DNA of 64,000 nucleotides from Clostridium brassicae (GCF_026738875.1 NZ_JAPQFJ010000018.1:1-64000); one strand, 5' to 3'. Shown: positions 36,538 to 44,834, counted from the stretch's first letter. Notes: generated by a model not told the origin, from the sequence alone. Made by a program: numbers and translations.

Positions 36538-36764
36538 GTGATGTTAAAAATATATTAGATTTTTTTATACTAATCCTTAAGTGTGTTTTAATAATACTTA
36601 TGTTGGGAATAATTCTACCTCATCTTCTCGATTTATTGATAAAAGTTTTTATGATAAAAAACAAATACTGTAAGGATAGCATTTTAGTATTTAATATATT
36701 GAACGAAAATAAACTCATACTACTAAGATTTATTAATGTTGTAAATGAATTTTTTACTATATAG
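36534..36764 (+). CDS. small membrane protein coupled to spoIIM
   Basis: A 76-residue protein starting at ATG 36534, which overlaps the spoIIM stop as ATGA, so translation is coupled. One long hydrophobic segment (about residues 9-31, FFILILKCVLIILMLGIILP) precedes a basic, Asn/Lys-rich tail. I do not recognise a named family. Translational coupling suggests a partner of SpoIIM or a conserved clostridial accessory protein. Confidence 0.65.
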   Translation: MSDVKNILDFFILILKCVLIILMLGIILPHLLDLLIKVFMIKNKYCKDSILVFNILNENKLILLRFINVVNEFFTI

Positions 36765-36795
36765 TAAATAGATTATAAGCATTGGAGTAAATATT

Positions 36796-37674
36796 ATGAA
36801 TGAATATTTAATTAATTTTATAGAAGATATGAGAAAAAAAGAATTAAGCAATAATACTATACAAGCTTACAAGAGAGATATAAGTAAATTCAATAAATTT
36901 ATATCTAAAAGAAAAGAGAAAGTAGAGGAAATAGATATAGTTTCTATTATGGATTATGTACAAGCATTAAAAAAAGAGGGAAGTGCTAATAGCTCCATAA
37001 TTAGAAATTTAGTATCAATTAGAGGTTTTTATAAATATCTTATAAAGATAGGAAAAACAAATGAAAATCCTCTTATCAATTATGAAGTACCTAAAAACAA
37101 ACGAAATATTCCTGAAATACTTAGTGTAGAAGAAGTGGATAAGCTTCTAAGTGCACCAGATTTAAGTACTTCAAAAGGCGTAAGAGATAGAGCTATGTTA
37201 GAAATTATGTATGCAGCAGGTATAAAAGTATCAGAGTTATTAACTTTATCAATTTTTGATATAAGTACAAAGTTATCCTACATAAAATGCAAAGGAAGTA
37301 AAAATAAAGAGAGAATAATACCTATTGGATCTTATGCTGTAAATTGTTTAAATGGCTATCTTAAAATTCGAAATAGAATAAACTTAAATAATTCTAACCT
37401 TTTATTTTTTAATTTAAGGGGAGGGAAAATGACAAGACAAGGATTTTGGAAGATAGTTAAAGAATATGCGACAGAATCAGGAATAAATAAAAGAATTGAT
37501 TCGTATACTTTAAGGCATTCTTTTGCAGTACATTTACTTCAAAATGGAGCGGATATGAAATCAGTTCAGGAGTTATTAGGACATAATTCTATAGCTACAA
37601 CTCAAATTTATTCTGGCATATCAAAGCAAAGTAAAATTGTAGATGTATATAAAAGTGCACATCCTAGAGCTTAA
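36796..37674 (+). CDS. xerD: tyrosine recombinase XerD
   Basis: A 292-residue tyrosine recombinase. SAM-like N-terminal domain (about 1-85), then the catalytic domain with arginine in [13 protein letters not shown]-type context (note K replaces the usual R in AAGIRVSEL), [14 protein letters not shown] with the H-x2-R pair, [12 protein letters not shown] with the nucleophile tyrosine. It resolves chromosome dimers at dif. Placement after spoIIM matches Bacillus ripX. The atypical Ile-Lys at the first catalytic position deserves attention: the canonical first arginine sits at this GxRxSE motif. Confidence 0.85.
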   Translation: MNEYLINFIEDMRKKELSNNTIQAYKRDISKFNKFISKRKEKVEEIDIVSIMDYVQALKKEGSANSSIIRNLVSIRGFYKYLIKIGKTNENPLINYEVPKNKRNIPEILSVEEVDKLLSAPDLSTSKGVRDRAMLEIMYAAGIKVSELLTLSIFDISTKLSYIKCKGSKNKERIIPIGSYAVNCLNGYLKIRNRINLNNSNLLFFNLRGGKMTRQGFWKIVKEYATESGINKRIDSYTLRHSFAVHLLQNGADMKSVQELLGHNSIATTQIYSGISKQSKIVDVYKSAHPRA

Positions 37675-37701
37675 TGTTTTAGGATGTGCACTTTTATTTT
37701 T
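37651..37701 (+). terminator. terminator overlapping the end of xerD
   Basis: A perfect 16-bp stem (37651-37666, AAAAGTGCACATCCTA, with 37680-37695) whose left arm is inside the xerD coding sequence; the stop codon is in the loop. A T run follows. Confidence 0.85.
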
Positions 37702-37927
37702 TATAAATATCTTTATATTATTAGTATATTAATATTTTATGTGGAGTGTAGAAGTCTAATTATTGTGTTAAAAAACTTCATTTTATAGAATTGGTTCAAA
37801 TATATAATTTTAAATAAAAATAAGTGATAAATGAACTTATTTTTATTTTTTTTATATTTTGTCATAATCTAAACTAAATTGGTAAAAATAAAATTAGAAA
37901 TGATTGTTTTATAGGAAGGGGATAAGT

Positions 37928-39103
37928 ATGAACAATAAAAGTAAAAAAATCATTAGTATACTATTAATATGCTTTTTTGTAAGTAACATATTTGTATTAT
38001 CAGCTAAGGCAGATGAAAAAGGACTTGATGTAGAAGCTAAATCAGGACTTTTAATGGAGCCTAATACAGGCAAAATTATTTTTGAAAAAAATATTCATGA
38101 AAAATTTGCGCCTGCATCAGTAACAAAAATAATGACTATGCTTTTGGCAATGGAGGGTGTTGATTCAGGTAAAATTAAATTAAGTGATAAGATTGTAATA
38201 AGCGAAAATGCAAAAAAAATGGGTGGCAATGGAAGCAGTAGTATGCTATTAGATACTGGCGAAGTAAGAACATTAGAAGAAATTTTAAAAGGGGTTGCTA
38301 TAGCATCAGGAAATGATGCTGCTGTTGCTTTAGCTGAATACATAAGTGGAAGTGAGACAGCTTTTGTAAAGAAAATGAATGAAAGAGCCAAAGAATTAGG
38401 AATGAAAGATACTACTTTTAAAAATTGTCATGGTCTTTCAGCAGAAGGTCACTTAACTAGTGCTTATGATATATCACTTATGTCTAGAGAATTATTAAAA
38501 CATGAAAAAATTTTAAAGTATACAGGAACATATATGGAGACTATATCGGAAGGTAGAAAACAACCTATAGGTTTAGTTAACCATAATAAACTTGTAAGAT
38601 TTTATAGAGGGTGTGATGGATTAAAAACAGGATATACAAGTGAAGCTAAGTATTGTATATCTGCTACAGCTGTAAGAGATAATATAAGAGTTTTAGCTGT
38701 AATTGTTGGAGCACCAACTTATAAGATAAGAAATAGGGATGCAAGTATGTTAATGAATTACGGATTTTCAAAGTTTGAATCTAAAAAGGTTTTAACAAAA
38801 GATGGTGATGTGGAAAAGATTCCATTAAATAAAAAAGGTGATAAGTTCATAATGGCTAAATCTAATAAAGATTTCAATGTAATATTACAAAGAGGTACAG
38901 AAAATAAGATAACAAAAAAATGTGTTCTAAAGCAAGGAATAAAAGAATACAAGAAAAATCAAGAAGTAGGACACTGTGAAATCTATGTTAATGATAAGCT
39001 ATATGCAAAGGTTCCTATATACAGTGATAGAGATATTAGACTTAATAGTGTAATAGATAATATAAAATATCATCTAATGGATTTATTTGATAAAGCGGTA
39101 TAA
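37928..39103 (+). CDS. dacF: sporulation-type D-alanyl-D-alanine carboxypeptidase
   Basis: A 391-residue penicillin-binding protein with a signal peptide (residues 1-27, ending VLSAKA). Active-site motifs: S-x2-K in PASVTKIMT, SGN in IASGNDAAVALAE, and KTG in GLKTGYTSEAKYC. The C-terminal beta domain is of PBP5 type. It trims the terminal D-Ala of peptidoglycan. Start ATG 37928 after GGAAGGGGATAAGT. In many relatives dacF precedes spoIIAA-spoIIAB-sigF; here a prophage remnant and then other genes follow. Confidence 0.88.
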   Translation: MNNKSKKIISILLICFFVSNIFVLSAKADEKGLDVEAKSGLLMEPNTGKIIFEKNIHEKFAPASVTKIMTMLLAMEGVDSGKIKLSDKIVISENAKKMGGNGSSSMLLDTGEVRTLEEILKGVAIASGNDAAVALAEYISGSETAFVKKMNERAKELGMKDTTFKNCHGLSAEGHLTSAYDISLMSRELLKHEKILKYTGTYMETISEGRKQPIGLVNHNKLVRFYRGCDGLKTGYTSEAKYCISATAVRDNIRVLAVIVGAPTYKIRNRDASMLMNYGFSKFESKKVLTKDGDVEKIPLNKKGDKFIMAKSNKDFNVILQRGTENKITKKCVLKQGIKEYKKNQEVGHCEIYVNDKLYAKVPIYSDRDIRLNSVIDNIKYHLMDLFDKAV

Positions 39104-39109
39104 CTATAT

Positions 39110-39142
39110 AAAGTCTGCAGTTTAAAACTGTGGACTTTTTGT
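39110..39142 (+). terminator. terminator of dacF
   Basis: AAAGTCTGCAGTT pairs with AACTGTGGACTTT around a short loop (one G-T pair), followed by TTGTTTTTTG. Confidence 0.75.
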
Positions 39143-39203
39143 TTTTTGTATTAAAAAACAAAAAAGTTTACGTAATCCTTAAAATATAAGGATATATTAA
39201 GTA

Positions 39204-39215
39204 ACGTCAAAAATT
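39204..39215 (+). repeat. left attachment-site candidate
   Basis: ACGTCAAAAATT, identical to 44653-44664, five bases from the 3' end of the integrase reading. It contains CGTC, rare in this AT-rich DNA, so chance identity at both edges is unlikely. Confidence 0.55.
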
Positions 39216-39219
39216 ATTT

Positions 39220-40289
39220 TTAAAAAATATTTTCAATAATATTTGTTGCTTTTTTCATCATATCATCGTTGACATGAGAATAAGTTTTCATTGTTTGTTG
39301 TATATCATGCCCGAGTAGTTTAGCAACGGTTTTGAAATCTAATCCAGAAGCTATTAACATTGTGGCATAAGTATGTCTTAATTCATGGATACTTATATCA
39401 TAACCTTTTATCTTAAAACATCTACTAACACTTATACCAATAGAATTAGTGCTTCTAAAATCAAATACTCTATTATCTATATTTATTACATTTCTATATT
39501 TTTTAAGTTCCTGTAATGTTCTTTAGGAACTGGAACAACTCTATAAGAATTTTTAGATTTACATTCACAAAATCCAAATCCACCACTTACTTTGTTCCAC
39601 TGTTTATTTACTGTTAAGGTATTATTTTTAAAATCTACATTATCCCATGTAATACCTAATATTTCTCCTAATCTTAACCCACAAGTAGATGCTATAAGAA
39701 TAACTAGATAATACTTAGAGTCTTTAAAATCTTTTAATAAATTATCCAATTCTTGTTTAGTTAAAGCTTTTTTAGATTTCTTTTTTTTGTCAGTTTTTAA
39801 TTTTATATTTTTTGTTGGTAGAGTAGATATAATGTGATAATCATTTAAAGCGGCTTTAAATATTAAACTTAATTTTATAAGATATTGTTCTAATGTAGCA
39901 AAGGTTCGATTTCCTTTTTTCACAACCTTATCAATTATCTTTTGTATGTCAACATTAGTGATCTTATTTATGTCTTTGTCTTTTAGTTCAGAAAACATAT
40001 TTATAACAACTCCAAATGAATTAATGGTATTAATAGCCTTATATAATTTTATATGCTCTAAATACATATCACAAAATTCACCAAAAGTTATTTTATCTAA
40101 CGTAGGATCAATAGAGTCTTTAACTTTCTTTTTTAATTCTTTTACTGTTTTATCTAACCAAGCTTTACCGTCTTTCTGCGTTTTAAATCCTTGTTTACTT
40201 TTCTGTTTCCATTTTCCAATTGAATCTTTATAAGATATAATACACTGCCAACCTTTATCTTTTTTTCTCCAAGTAACGTTGTAGTCCAT
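39220..40289 (-). pseudogene. phage-type tyrosine integrase, frameshifted
   Basis: The N-terminal frame (40289 to 39486) opens MDYNVTWRKKDKGWQCII, has an AP2-like arm-binding domain and a core-binding domain, and enters the catalytic domain (STCGLRLGEILGITW, with the first arginine). It then runs out of frame near 39520. The other frame continues to 39220 with HELRHTYATMLIASGLDF, LLGHDIQQTMKTYSHV, the rest of the catalytic set. Adding one A after AAAGAA at about 39520 joins them as PKETLQELKKYRNV. The length would be a normal 355 residues or so. Probably inactive. Confidence 0.82.
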
Positions 40290-40294
40290 TTAGT

Positions 40295-40425
40295 TCACCT
40301 TCTTTCCTTATGAGTTATTACAACAGTCCTATGTGTAATACTTTCCAATACTTGTTTTACTTTTTCTAAGTTTTCTTCATTCCCTCTGGAGTAATATCTG
40401 GTTCTATAATAGTTACTTTTGACAT
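40295..40425 (-). pseudogene. small phage ORF beside the integrase, frameshifted
   Basis: ATG at 40425 after AAAAAGAGGTGATAAA gives MSKVTIIEPDITPEG and then leaves frame. The other frame continues NEENLEKVKQVLESI, then THRTVVITHKERR and a stop at 40295. The total is 131 bases, one short of a multiple of three, so a single-base deletion near 40380 explains it. Short ORFs of this type often sit before phage integrases. Function unknown. Confidence 0.6.
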
Positions 40426-40475
40426 TTTATCACCTCTTTTTAATATATAAAATTAGTTCGGGGTGCTTACACTAC

Positions 40476-40925
40476 TTAAATCTTATCTGTAATATTTTCA
40501 AAACAATTTGTTGGTAAATATAAACTACTAGCAATTTGTTCTATATTAAAACCTTTAAATGCTACAGGATCTATATCTAAATTTAATAATTTTAAGGCGA
40601 AATAATTAGATTGTTTTTCTAATTTACCAGTATTAATTAAATTTTTATTAAAAGCTGCTTCACAGGTTTCAGTATGGAGTAATGCGTGTCCTAACTCATG
40701 TGCTAATATAAATTTTTCATATTCTAAATTTAAATCATTTCTTACAAGAACTATTTCATTTCCGAAGTAATTCCTGTAGTAAAAATATTCATTACATCTT
40801 AATAAGATATTAGCTGGTTCTAATTTAATCATTTGTATTTCTAAATAATCATATAGTTCGTAAACATTATTAGTATTATATGTATCTTTAAGACCCTCTA
40901 ATATGTTATCTATCCATAAATACAT
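40476..40925 (-). CDS. ImmA/IrrE family metallopeptidase
   Basis: A 149-residue zinc metallopeptidase with the motif HELGHALLHTE. In mobile elements ImmA cleaves the ImmR-type repressor to induce excision genes. ATG follows GGGGATAAG. The usual partner, an XRE repressor, would lie just upstream; what remains there is a 70-codon ORF cut by a reverse-transcriptase fragment. Confidence 0.88.
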   Translation of the reverse strand: MYLWIDNILEGLKDTYNTNNVYELYDYLEIQMIKLEPANILLRCNEYFYYRNYFGNEIVLVRNDLNLEYEKFILAHELGHALLHTETCEAAFNKNLINTGKLEKQSNYFALKLLNLDIDPVAFKGFNIEQIASSLYLPTNCFENITDKI

Positions 40926-40947
40926 CTTATCCCCACCATTTGCATAA

Positions 40948-41160
40948 TTATTTTTTATATTTAGGCCTTAACATTTTTAGTACATTTAATAATTCATTAG
41001 CAAATTCTACAATTTCATCATCACTCATTTTCGAAGTATCAAATCCACCAAAGCCCATTATGCTAGGCTGTTTTAGAATAAATTGCATAGCTTCTTCTGC
41101 ATTATCAAAATTATAATTACCATTTGTAATTGTAGATTCTTTTAGACCTTTTTTAACCAT
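40948..41160 (-). CDS. truncated repressor-region ORF, unrecognised
   Basis: 70 codons from ATG 41160; the frame is open to about 41190, where the group II reverse-transcriptase remnant begins. It opens MVKKGLKESTITNGNYNFDN and ends with an acidic/helical segment SDDEIVEFANELLNVL. Its place directly before the ImmA-like gene is where an XRE repressor is expected, so it may be the C-terminal part of one that lost its helix-turn-helix. That is inference from position only. Confidence 0.45.
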   Translation of the reverse strand: MVKKGLKESTITNGNYNFDNAEEAMQFILKQPSIMGFGGFDTSKMSDDEIVEFANELLNVLKMLRPKYKK

Positions 41161-41187
41161 ACCATGTATTTTCTTTACAGAATCTAA

Positions 41188-41714
41188 GTATTAGACGCTG
41201 ATATAAAATCCTATTTTGATAATATTAACCACAATAAGTTAATGATATTAATAGAACAGAAAATTAGTGATAGAAGAATTCTAAAGCTGATTAGGAAATG
41301 GCTAAAGGTAGGAATTATAGAGAATAGCGAATACAAAGAGAGCCTAATTGGCTCACCGCAAGGTGGAGTAATTAGTCAAATATATATTTAAACTATCTTG
41401 ATACAGTATAGGAGAAGTATTATTCACATTTAGGAACGTTAATAAGATATTGTGATGATTTTATAGTTATTTCAAGAACCAAAAAGGAAATTAATCATGC
41501 CTGTAATGCAATTAAATTAATAATGAGAAAACTTGAGCTAGGATTACACCCCGAGAAAACTAAGTTTGTTAACTTGTGGGATGGCAAAGGAGGTTTTGAT
41601 TTCTTAGGATTTCATCATAGAAGAACAATGCAGGAAAATGGAAAAGGAAAAATATATCCAACGACTTTAGTAATAAAATTAAAGGAGCCTGATGGCTCTT
41701 TTTTAGGTTGCTAA
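41188..41714 (+). pseudogene. group II intron reverse transcriptase (LtrA-type) fragment
   Basis: One frame reads LDADIKSYFDNINHNKLM ... RRILKLIRKWLKVGI ... SLIGSPQGGVIS, the RT palm domain. After a deletion of about 10 bases (PLLA of the usual GVISPLLANIYL is gone), the frame changes and reads NIYLNYLDTV-stop-EKYYSHLGTLIRYCDDFI, with the YADD box as YCDD, then GLHPEKTKFVNLWDGKGGFDF. Both ends of the RT are missing, there is an in-frame TAG where Trp is normal, and no intron RNA domains are seen. A dead fragment. Confidence 0.85.
41681..41704 (+). terminator. terminator after the RT fragment
   Basis: AAAGGAGCC, loop TGAT, GGCTCTTTTTT, with one bulged G. Confidence 0.6.
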
Positions 41715-41921
41715 ATATCTCTCTAAAAACCAATTAAATAGAGGTAGCACTCCTGTTTTTACATAATATATATTTTAATATTAAATATGGTATAATTGGA
41801 CATGTATTATTATTGGTTATTATAAAGCAATAATGGCGTAAAGAGTTTAAAATATAATATATTTGATTTATGAACATATATGCAGCATTTAATATATTTA
41901 TGTAAAGGAGTTTTAGATAAT

Positions 41922-42842
41922 ATGCAAAATTGGTCAAGAAATATAGATTATTATAAACTTTCAGATGAATATTCAATTGTGAGAGCTAATCCTAAAGAAT
42001 TTGCAATATATGAATCAATTTATGGGGATAAAATTTATAATAGATTTGCAGTTAAACATTGGGATTTGCGATTAGCAGTAAGTTTAGATAATCCCTTTGC
42101 AAAAAATAATAGTTTTTACTGGATAAAATACCGTGAAGTGAGAATAGGTGGAGTACTAATAGAACCTAATGTACTATCACGATTATTTATTATTCCTTCG
42201 TTTACAAACATATTTGAAATAACAAAGTTACTAAAAAGATTATTGGTTAAATGGTCAGATTCAAGCAAAAACATATATGCTTATCAAATTCCACAAGAAC
42301 AATATCAATATTTTGAAATGATGGGGTTTTCATCAGACAAAAATAAGAGATGGATGATAAGACCTACTGAAGTTTTTGAATTTGATTGGGATGAGAGTAT
42401 AATAGTAAAAACACCTGAACAGAGCAATAGTATAGAAATTGCTAAACTGTTTTATGAAAGCTTTAATAGTGATACATATTCTAAGTACGAAGATACTTTA
42501 GAAGAAGTAAATGAGTATTTTAAGGATAGTACTAAAGAGATATTAGTTGAAGCATCTACACTTATATATGATAAAGAAGGAAGAAAATTAATAGGTTGCT
42601 GCCTCATCTCATATTTTGAGGAGTGGCCTCTAATATATAATATAGGGGTTCATCCTTCATATAGAGGAAAGCATCTCGCAAAAACAATGATTAAAAAGGC
42701 ATTAACTGTTTTAAATAATAAATATCCTGTGTTACGCTTATTTGTAACTTTGGGAAATCCTGCAGAATCAGTTTATTATGAACTTGGATTTATTCAAGGA
42801 GTTGAGTTTAAAAGATTTTATATACCAGCATTGAATAGATAA
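41922..42842 (+). CDS. GNAT family N-acetyltransferase
   Basis: A 306-residue protein. The second half has the GNAT acetyl-CoA site (NIGVHPSYRGKHLAKTMIKK, the R/Q-x2-G-x-G/A form) and a late LGNPAESVYYELGFI segment. The N-terminal 150 residues form a second, less conserved GNAT-like half. AAAGGAG at 41905-41911 supports ATG 41922 over the upstream ATG at 41880. It looks intact, within a decayed element, so may be cargo. The substrate is unknown. Confidence 0.78.
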   Translation: MQNWSRNIDYYKLSDEYSIVRANPKEFAIYESIYGDKIYNRFAVKHWDLRLAVSLDNPFAKNNSFYWIKYREVRIGGVLIEPNVLSRLFIIPSFTNIFEITKLLKRLLVKWSDSSKNIYAYQIPQEQYQYFEMMGFSSDKNKRWMIRPTEVFEFDWDESIIVKTPEQSNSIEIAKLFYESFNSDTYSKYEDTLEEVNEYFKDSTKEILVEASTLIYDKEGRKLIGCCLISYFEEWPLIYNIGVHPSYRGKHLAKTMIKKALTVLNNKYPVLRLFVTLGNPAESVYYELGFIQGVEFKRFYIPALNR

Positions 42843-43010
42843 ATTATTATAAATATGAAAATATAAACTTATTTATTGAATATCGCTATTAAAATTAAAT
42901 ATTTAAGAAAGTAACTGAAACATCTTAAAAGAGAAGTGTGTAGCAAATATGGCACACTGAGTTATGACAAAATTGTTAAATAAGCAAAAGTATAGAGCGG
43001 AGGTGCTATA

Positions 43011-43094
43011 TTGAGTAAAAAAGTATTAGAATCAGAAAGATTGTTTTTAAAACCTTTGTCTTTTAATGAACTATTATGTATTAAAAAATATTAG
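43011..43094 (+). pseudogene. N-terminal fragment of a second GNAT acetyltransferase
   Basis: TTG start after GCGGAGGTGCTATA, then SKKVLESERLFLKPLSFNEL and a stop after 27 residues. The E-S-E-R-L-x-L-x-P-L opening is that of RimJ/RimL-type acetyltransferases, which run to about 170-180 residues, so only the start remains. A terminator follows immediately. Confidence 0.6.
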
Positions 43095-43117
43095 ACCGAT
43101 AAGGTCTTTTTTTATTG
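43093..43117 (+). terminator. terminator after the GNAT fragment
   Basis: AGACC, loop GATAA, GGTCT, followed by TTTTTTT. Confidence 0.65.
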
Positions 43118-43122
43118 TAAAA

Positions 43123-43164
43123 AAATAAGAGTAATCCCTACGTGGTCAATTACTCTTATTTAAA
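43123..43164. terminator. inverted repeat, likely bidirectional terminator
   Basis: A perfect 13-bp stem: AAATAAGAGTAAT (43123-43135) with ATTACTCTTATTT (43149-43161) around a GC-richer 13-base loop. Confidence 0.6.
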
Positions 43165-43230
43165 TTCAAGCTAGTGAAGGTATACAAATAGTTTAGGCAA
43201 ATTTAAATTTTTTATACTTGGAGGTGTAAT

Positions 43231-43434
43231 GTGGAAAATGAAGTAATTAAAATGGTTGCTAGTCAAGGGGTGTTTGCGATATTTTTCACTTACCTCCTTT
43301 TTTATGTTTTAAAAGAAAATTCAAAGAGAGAGGGTAAATACCAAGAAATCATATCAGATCTAACACAGAAATTTAATGTACTAGATGATGTTAAGAAAAG
43401 TGTAGATAAGATAGAAGAAAAATTAGAAAGGTAG
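43231..43434 (+). CDS. BhlA/UviB-type holin-like peptide
   Basis: A 67-residue protein with one N-terminal membrane helix (about 11-28, GVFAIFFTYLLFYVL) followed by a charged coiled coil (ENSKREGKYQEII ... DKIEEKLER). This is the BhlA/UviB family layout seen in phage lysis modules and bacteriocin plasmids. GTG start after TGGAGGTGTAAT. It begins the lysis cassette of the prophage remnant. Confidence 0.82.
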   Translation: MENEVIKMVASQGVFAIFFTYLLFYVLKENSKREGKYQEIISDLTQKFNVLDDVKKSVDKIEEKLER

Positions 43435-43442
43435 GTTTTTAT

Positions 43443-43637
43443 ATGGGATTTCTAAAAGAGTTTTTACAAATAAAAAAGATAATAGCTTTATTGACTACTA
43501 TAGTATTTTGTTATTTAAGCACTAAAGGTAGCTTATCCAGTACAGAGTTTCTTTCTGTATTTACATTAATAATAGGATTTTACTTTGGTCAGTCTAGTGC
43601 TAGACAAGCAGTAAAAGAAAACAAAGAGCAGCAGTAA
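43443..43637 (+). CDS. small phage membrane protein, holin-like
   Basis: A 64-residue protein with two hydrophobic segments (about 12-26 and 38-50, the second with GFYFGQSSARQAVKE). It lies eight bases after the BhlA-like gene and before the amidase start, a typical position for a second holin. ATG follows AGGTAGGTTTTTAT. Confidence 0.7.
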   Translation: MGFLKEFLQIKKIIALLTTIVFCYLSTKGSLSSTEFLSVFTLIIGFYFGQSSARQAVKENKEQQ

Positions 43638-43679
43638 TTGTTGCTCTTTAATATTTTAAAAAAGTAGGAGGTAGTATTT

Positions 43680-43874
43680 ATGAAAATAGCAGTAGCAGCA
43701 GGACATACATTAAGTGGTACAGGTAGTGGAGCTGTAGGTTTTTTAAATGAAAGTAAAGAAGTAAGAAAAATTGCTGTAAAGACTGCTGATTTATTAAAAT
43801 CAGCTGGGCATGAAGTTCTTTATCTGCAAATAGATAAGGCTGACAGCTACAAAGGAGAAAATTACAAAAACTAG
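43680..43874 (+). pseudogene. truncated N-acetylmuramoyl-L-alanine amidase (endolysin)
   Basis: ATG follows AGGAGGTAGTATTT. The 64-residue reading MKIAVAAGHTLSGTGSGAVG with N-ESKEVRKIAVKTADLLKSAG matches the start of Amidase_3 endolysins (zinc histidine in GHT). It stops after YKGENYKN, where a full enzyme would continue for over 100 residues. The lysis cassette is thus cut at its third gene. Confidence 0.75.
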
Positions 43875-43963
43875 AGTCCAAAGAGCTAATATAGATTATA
43901 AAAATTAATAATTTTTTCATTAATCAACCAATAAGAATTAAATATTTTTTATTAGTATCTAAC

Positions 43964-44317
43964 TTGCTTTTTATTGAATCAATGATTAAGTTTTCCACAA
44001 ATACTAATTTAACAATATGTCTTGTAATTATAAGAGTACTTCTCTTATCTATATTGATAATTATTTATTTTAGAGATACTATCTATAATTATAATATGGA
44101 AGTTAGAATAATAGGTGTCTTATTTATGTATTGCTTTACATTTTTCTTAGGAATGTCTTCATTTTATACAACTATATATTCAATTAAAAACAAGAAGATA
44201 TTTTTAGTAATCTTCTTAATATTTATAGTAGTTTCTATAGGGTGCTTAATTGGGTCATTTGTTGTATCAAAGAGTATATGGATTAGAGTAGGTGCATTAT
44301 TTTGTCATATTTATTAA
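43964..44317 (+). CDS. membrane protein, possibly first half of a split gene
   Basis: 117 codons from TTG 43964, with no good ribosome site. The same frame is open upstream to about 43898, so the 5' end may be lost at the junction with the truncated amidase. It has four hydrophobic helices. The next ORF overlaps by 16 bases in another frame and is also a membrane protein, so the two may be halves of one gene broken by a single-base change near 44310. No family recognised. Confidence 0.45.
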   Translation: MLFIESMIKFSTNTNLTICLVIIRVLLLSILIIIYFRDTIYNYNMEVRIIGVLFMYCFTFFLGMSSFYTTIYSIKNKKIFLVIFLIFIVVSIGCLIGSFVVSKSIWIRVGALFCHIY

Positions 44318-44589
44318 TAGTGATTATTGGAAGCTGGAGTTTTGGATCGTACTATTTAATTAATGGTTTTTGGTCAGACGAAATTATCAATAAATTTATT
44401 ACAAATTCATCTTTAAAGTCTTTAATTATTCTTTCAAAATATTCTTTAGGTGGATTCTATGTATTTCCTGAAAAAAAGTTATTGTGCACTGTAAGTATAT
44501 TACAATATTATACTGGAAAGTTTATAGATTTATTTATACTTGGAGCTATTTTTGATTTTGTTTTGAAATTAAAAGATAATTTGCAATAG
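44302..44589 (+). CDS. membrane protein, possibly second half of a split gene
   Basis: 95 codons from TTG 44302, again without a convincing ribosome site, with two or three hydrophobic segments (YLLIVIIGSWSFGSYYLI; IDLFILGAIFDFVLKL). A strong terminator follows at 44615. See the preceding ORF: inserting one base near 44310 would fuse both into one protein of about 210 residues. No family recognised. Confidence 0.45.
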   Translation: MSYLLIVIIGSWSFGSYYLINGFWSDEIINKFITNSSLKSLIILSKYSLGGFYVFPEKKLLCTVSILQYYTGKFIDLFILGAIFDFVLKLKDNLQ

Positions 44590-44614
44590 AAAAATCTCTA
44601 CTATTATATATAGC

Positions 44615-44653
44615 AACAAAAGACTAAGAATTAATCTTAGTCTTTTGTTTTGA
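44615..44653 (+). terminator. terminator at the right end of the element
   Basis: A perfect 15-bp stem, AACAAAAGACTAAGA (44615-44629) with TCTTAGTCTTTTGTT (44635-44649) and a five-base loop. It ends directly at the right copy of the 12-bp repeat. Confidence 0.8.
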
Positions 44654-44664
44654 CGTCAAAAATT
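44653..44664 (+). repeat. right attachment-site candidate
   Basis: ACGTCAAAAATT, the same 12 bases as at 39204-39215 in the same orientation. It bounds the prophage remnant on the right. Confidence 0.55.
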
Positions 44665-44834
44665 CGGCAAAAATTATTCTCTCAAATATATCAATTTTCT
44701 CTAATTAAAGTTTAATGTTATACTCTATAAACATAGATATATTAATAATTTATACAGTTATATATAGTTTATATACATAGATTATTATTTTGTATTATAA
44801 TATAAATAAGTATTTAAAGATAGAGGGGAAGGTT

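Larger units (their letters stand above)
39204..44664. mobile_element. decayed prophage/integrative element
   Basis: About 5.5 kb between dacF and the CCA-adding enzyme gene. The ends carry the same 12-bp sequence, and the integrase lies against the left one in the usual orientation. The content is phage-like: integrase, ImmA/IrrE protease, repressor-region ORF, holin-like genes and an amidase start. The integrase, the small ORF beside it and the reverse transcriptase are broken, and the lysis amidase is truncated, so excision is unlikely. An acetyltransferase gene inside looks intact. Confidence 0.75.

Noticed and set aside
43123-43164. Transposon terminal repeat
   Set aside because: The inverted arms are only 13 bases apart with no transposase between them; a terminator is simpler.
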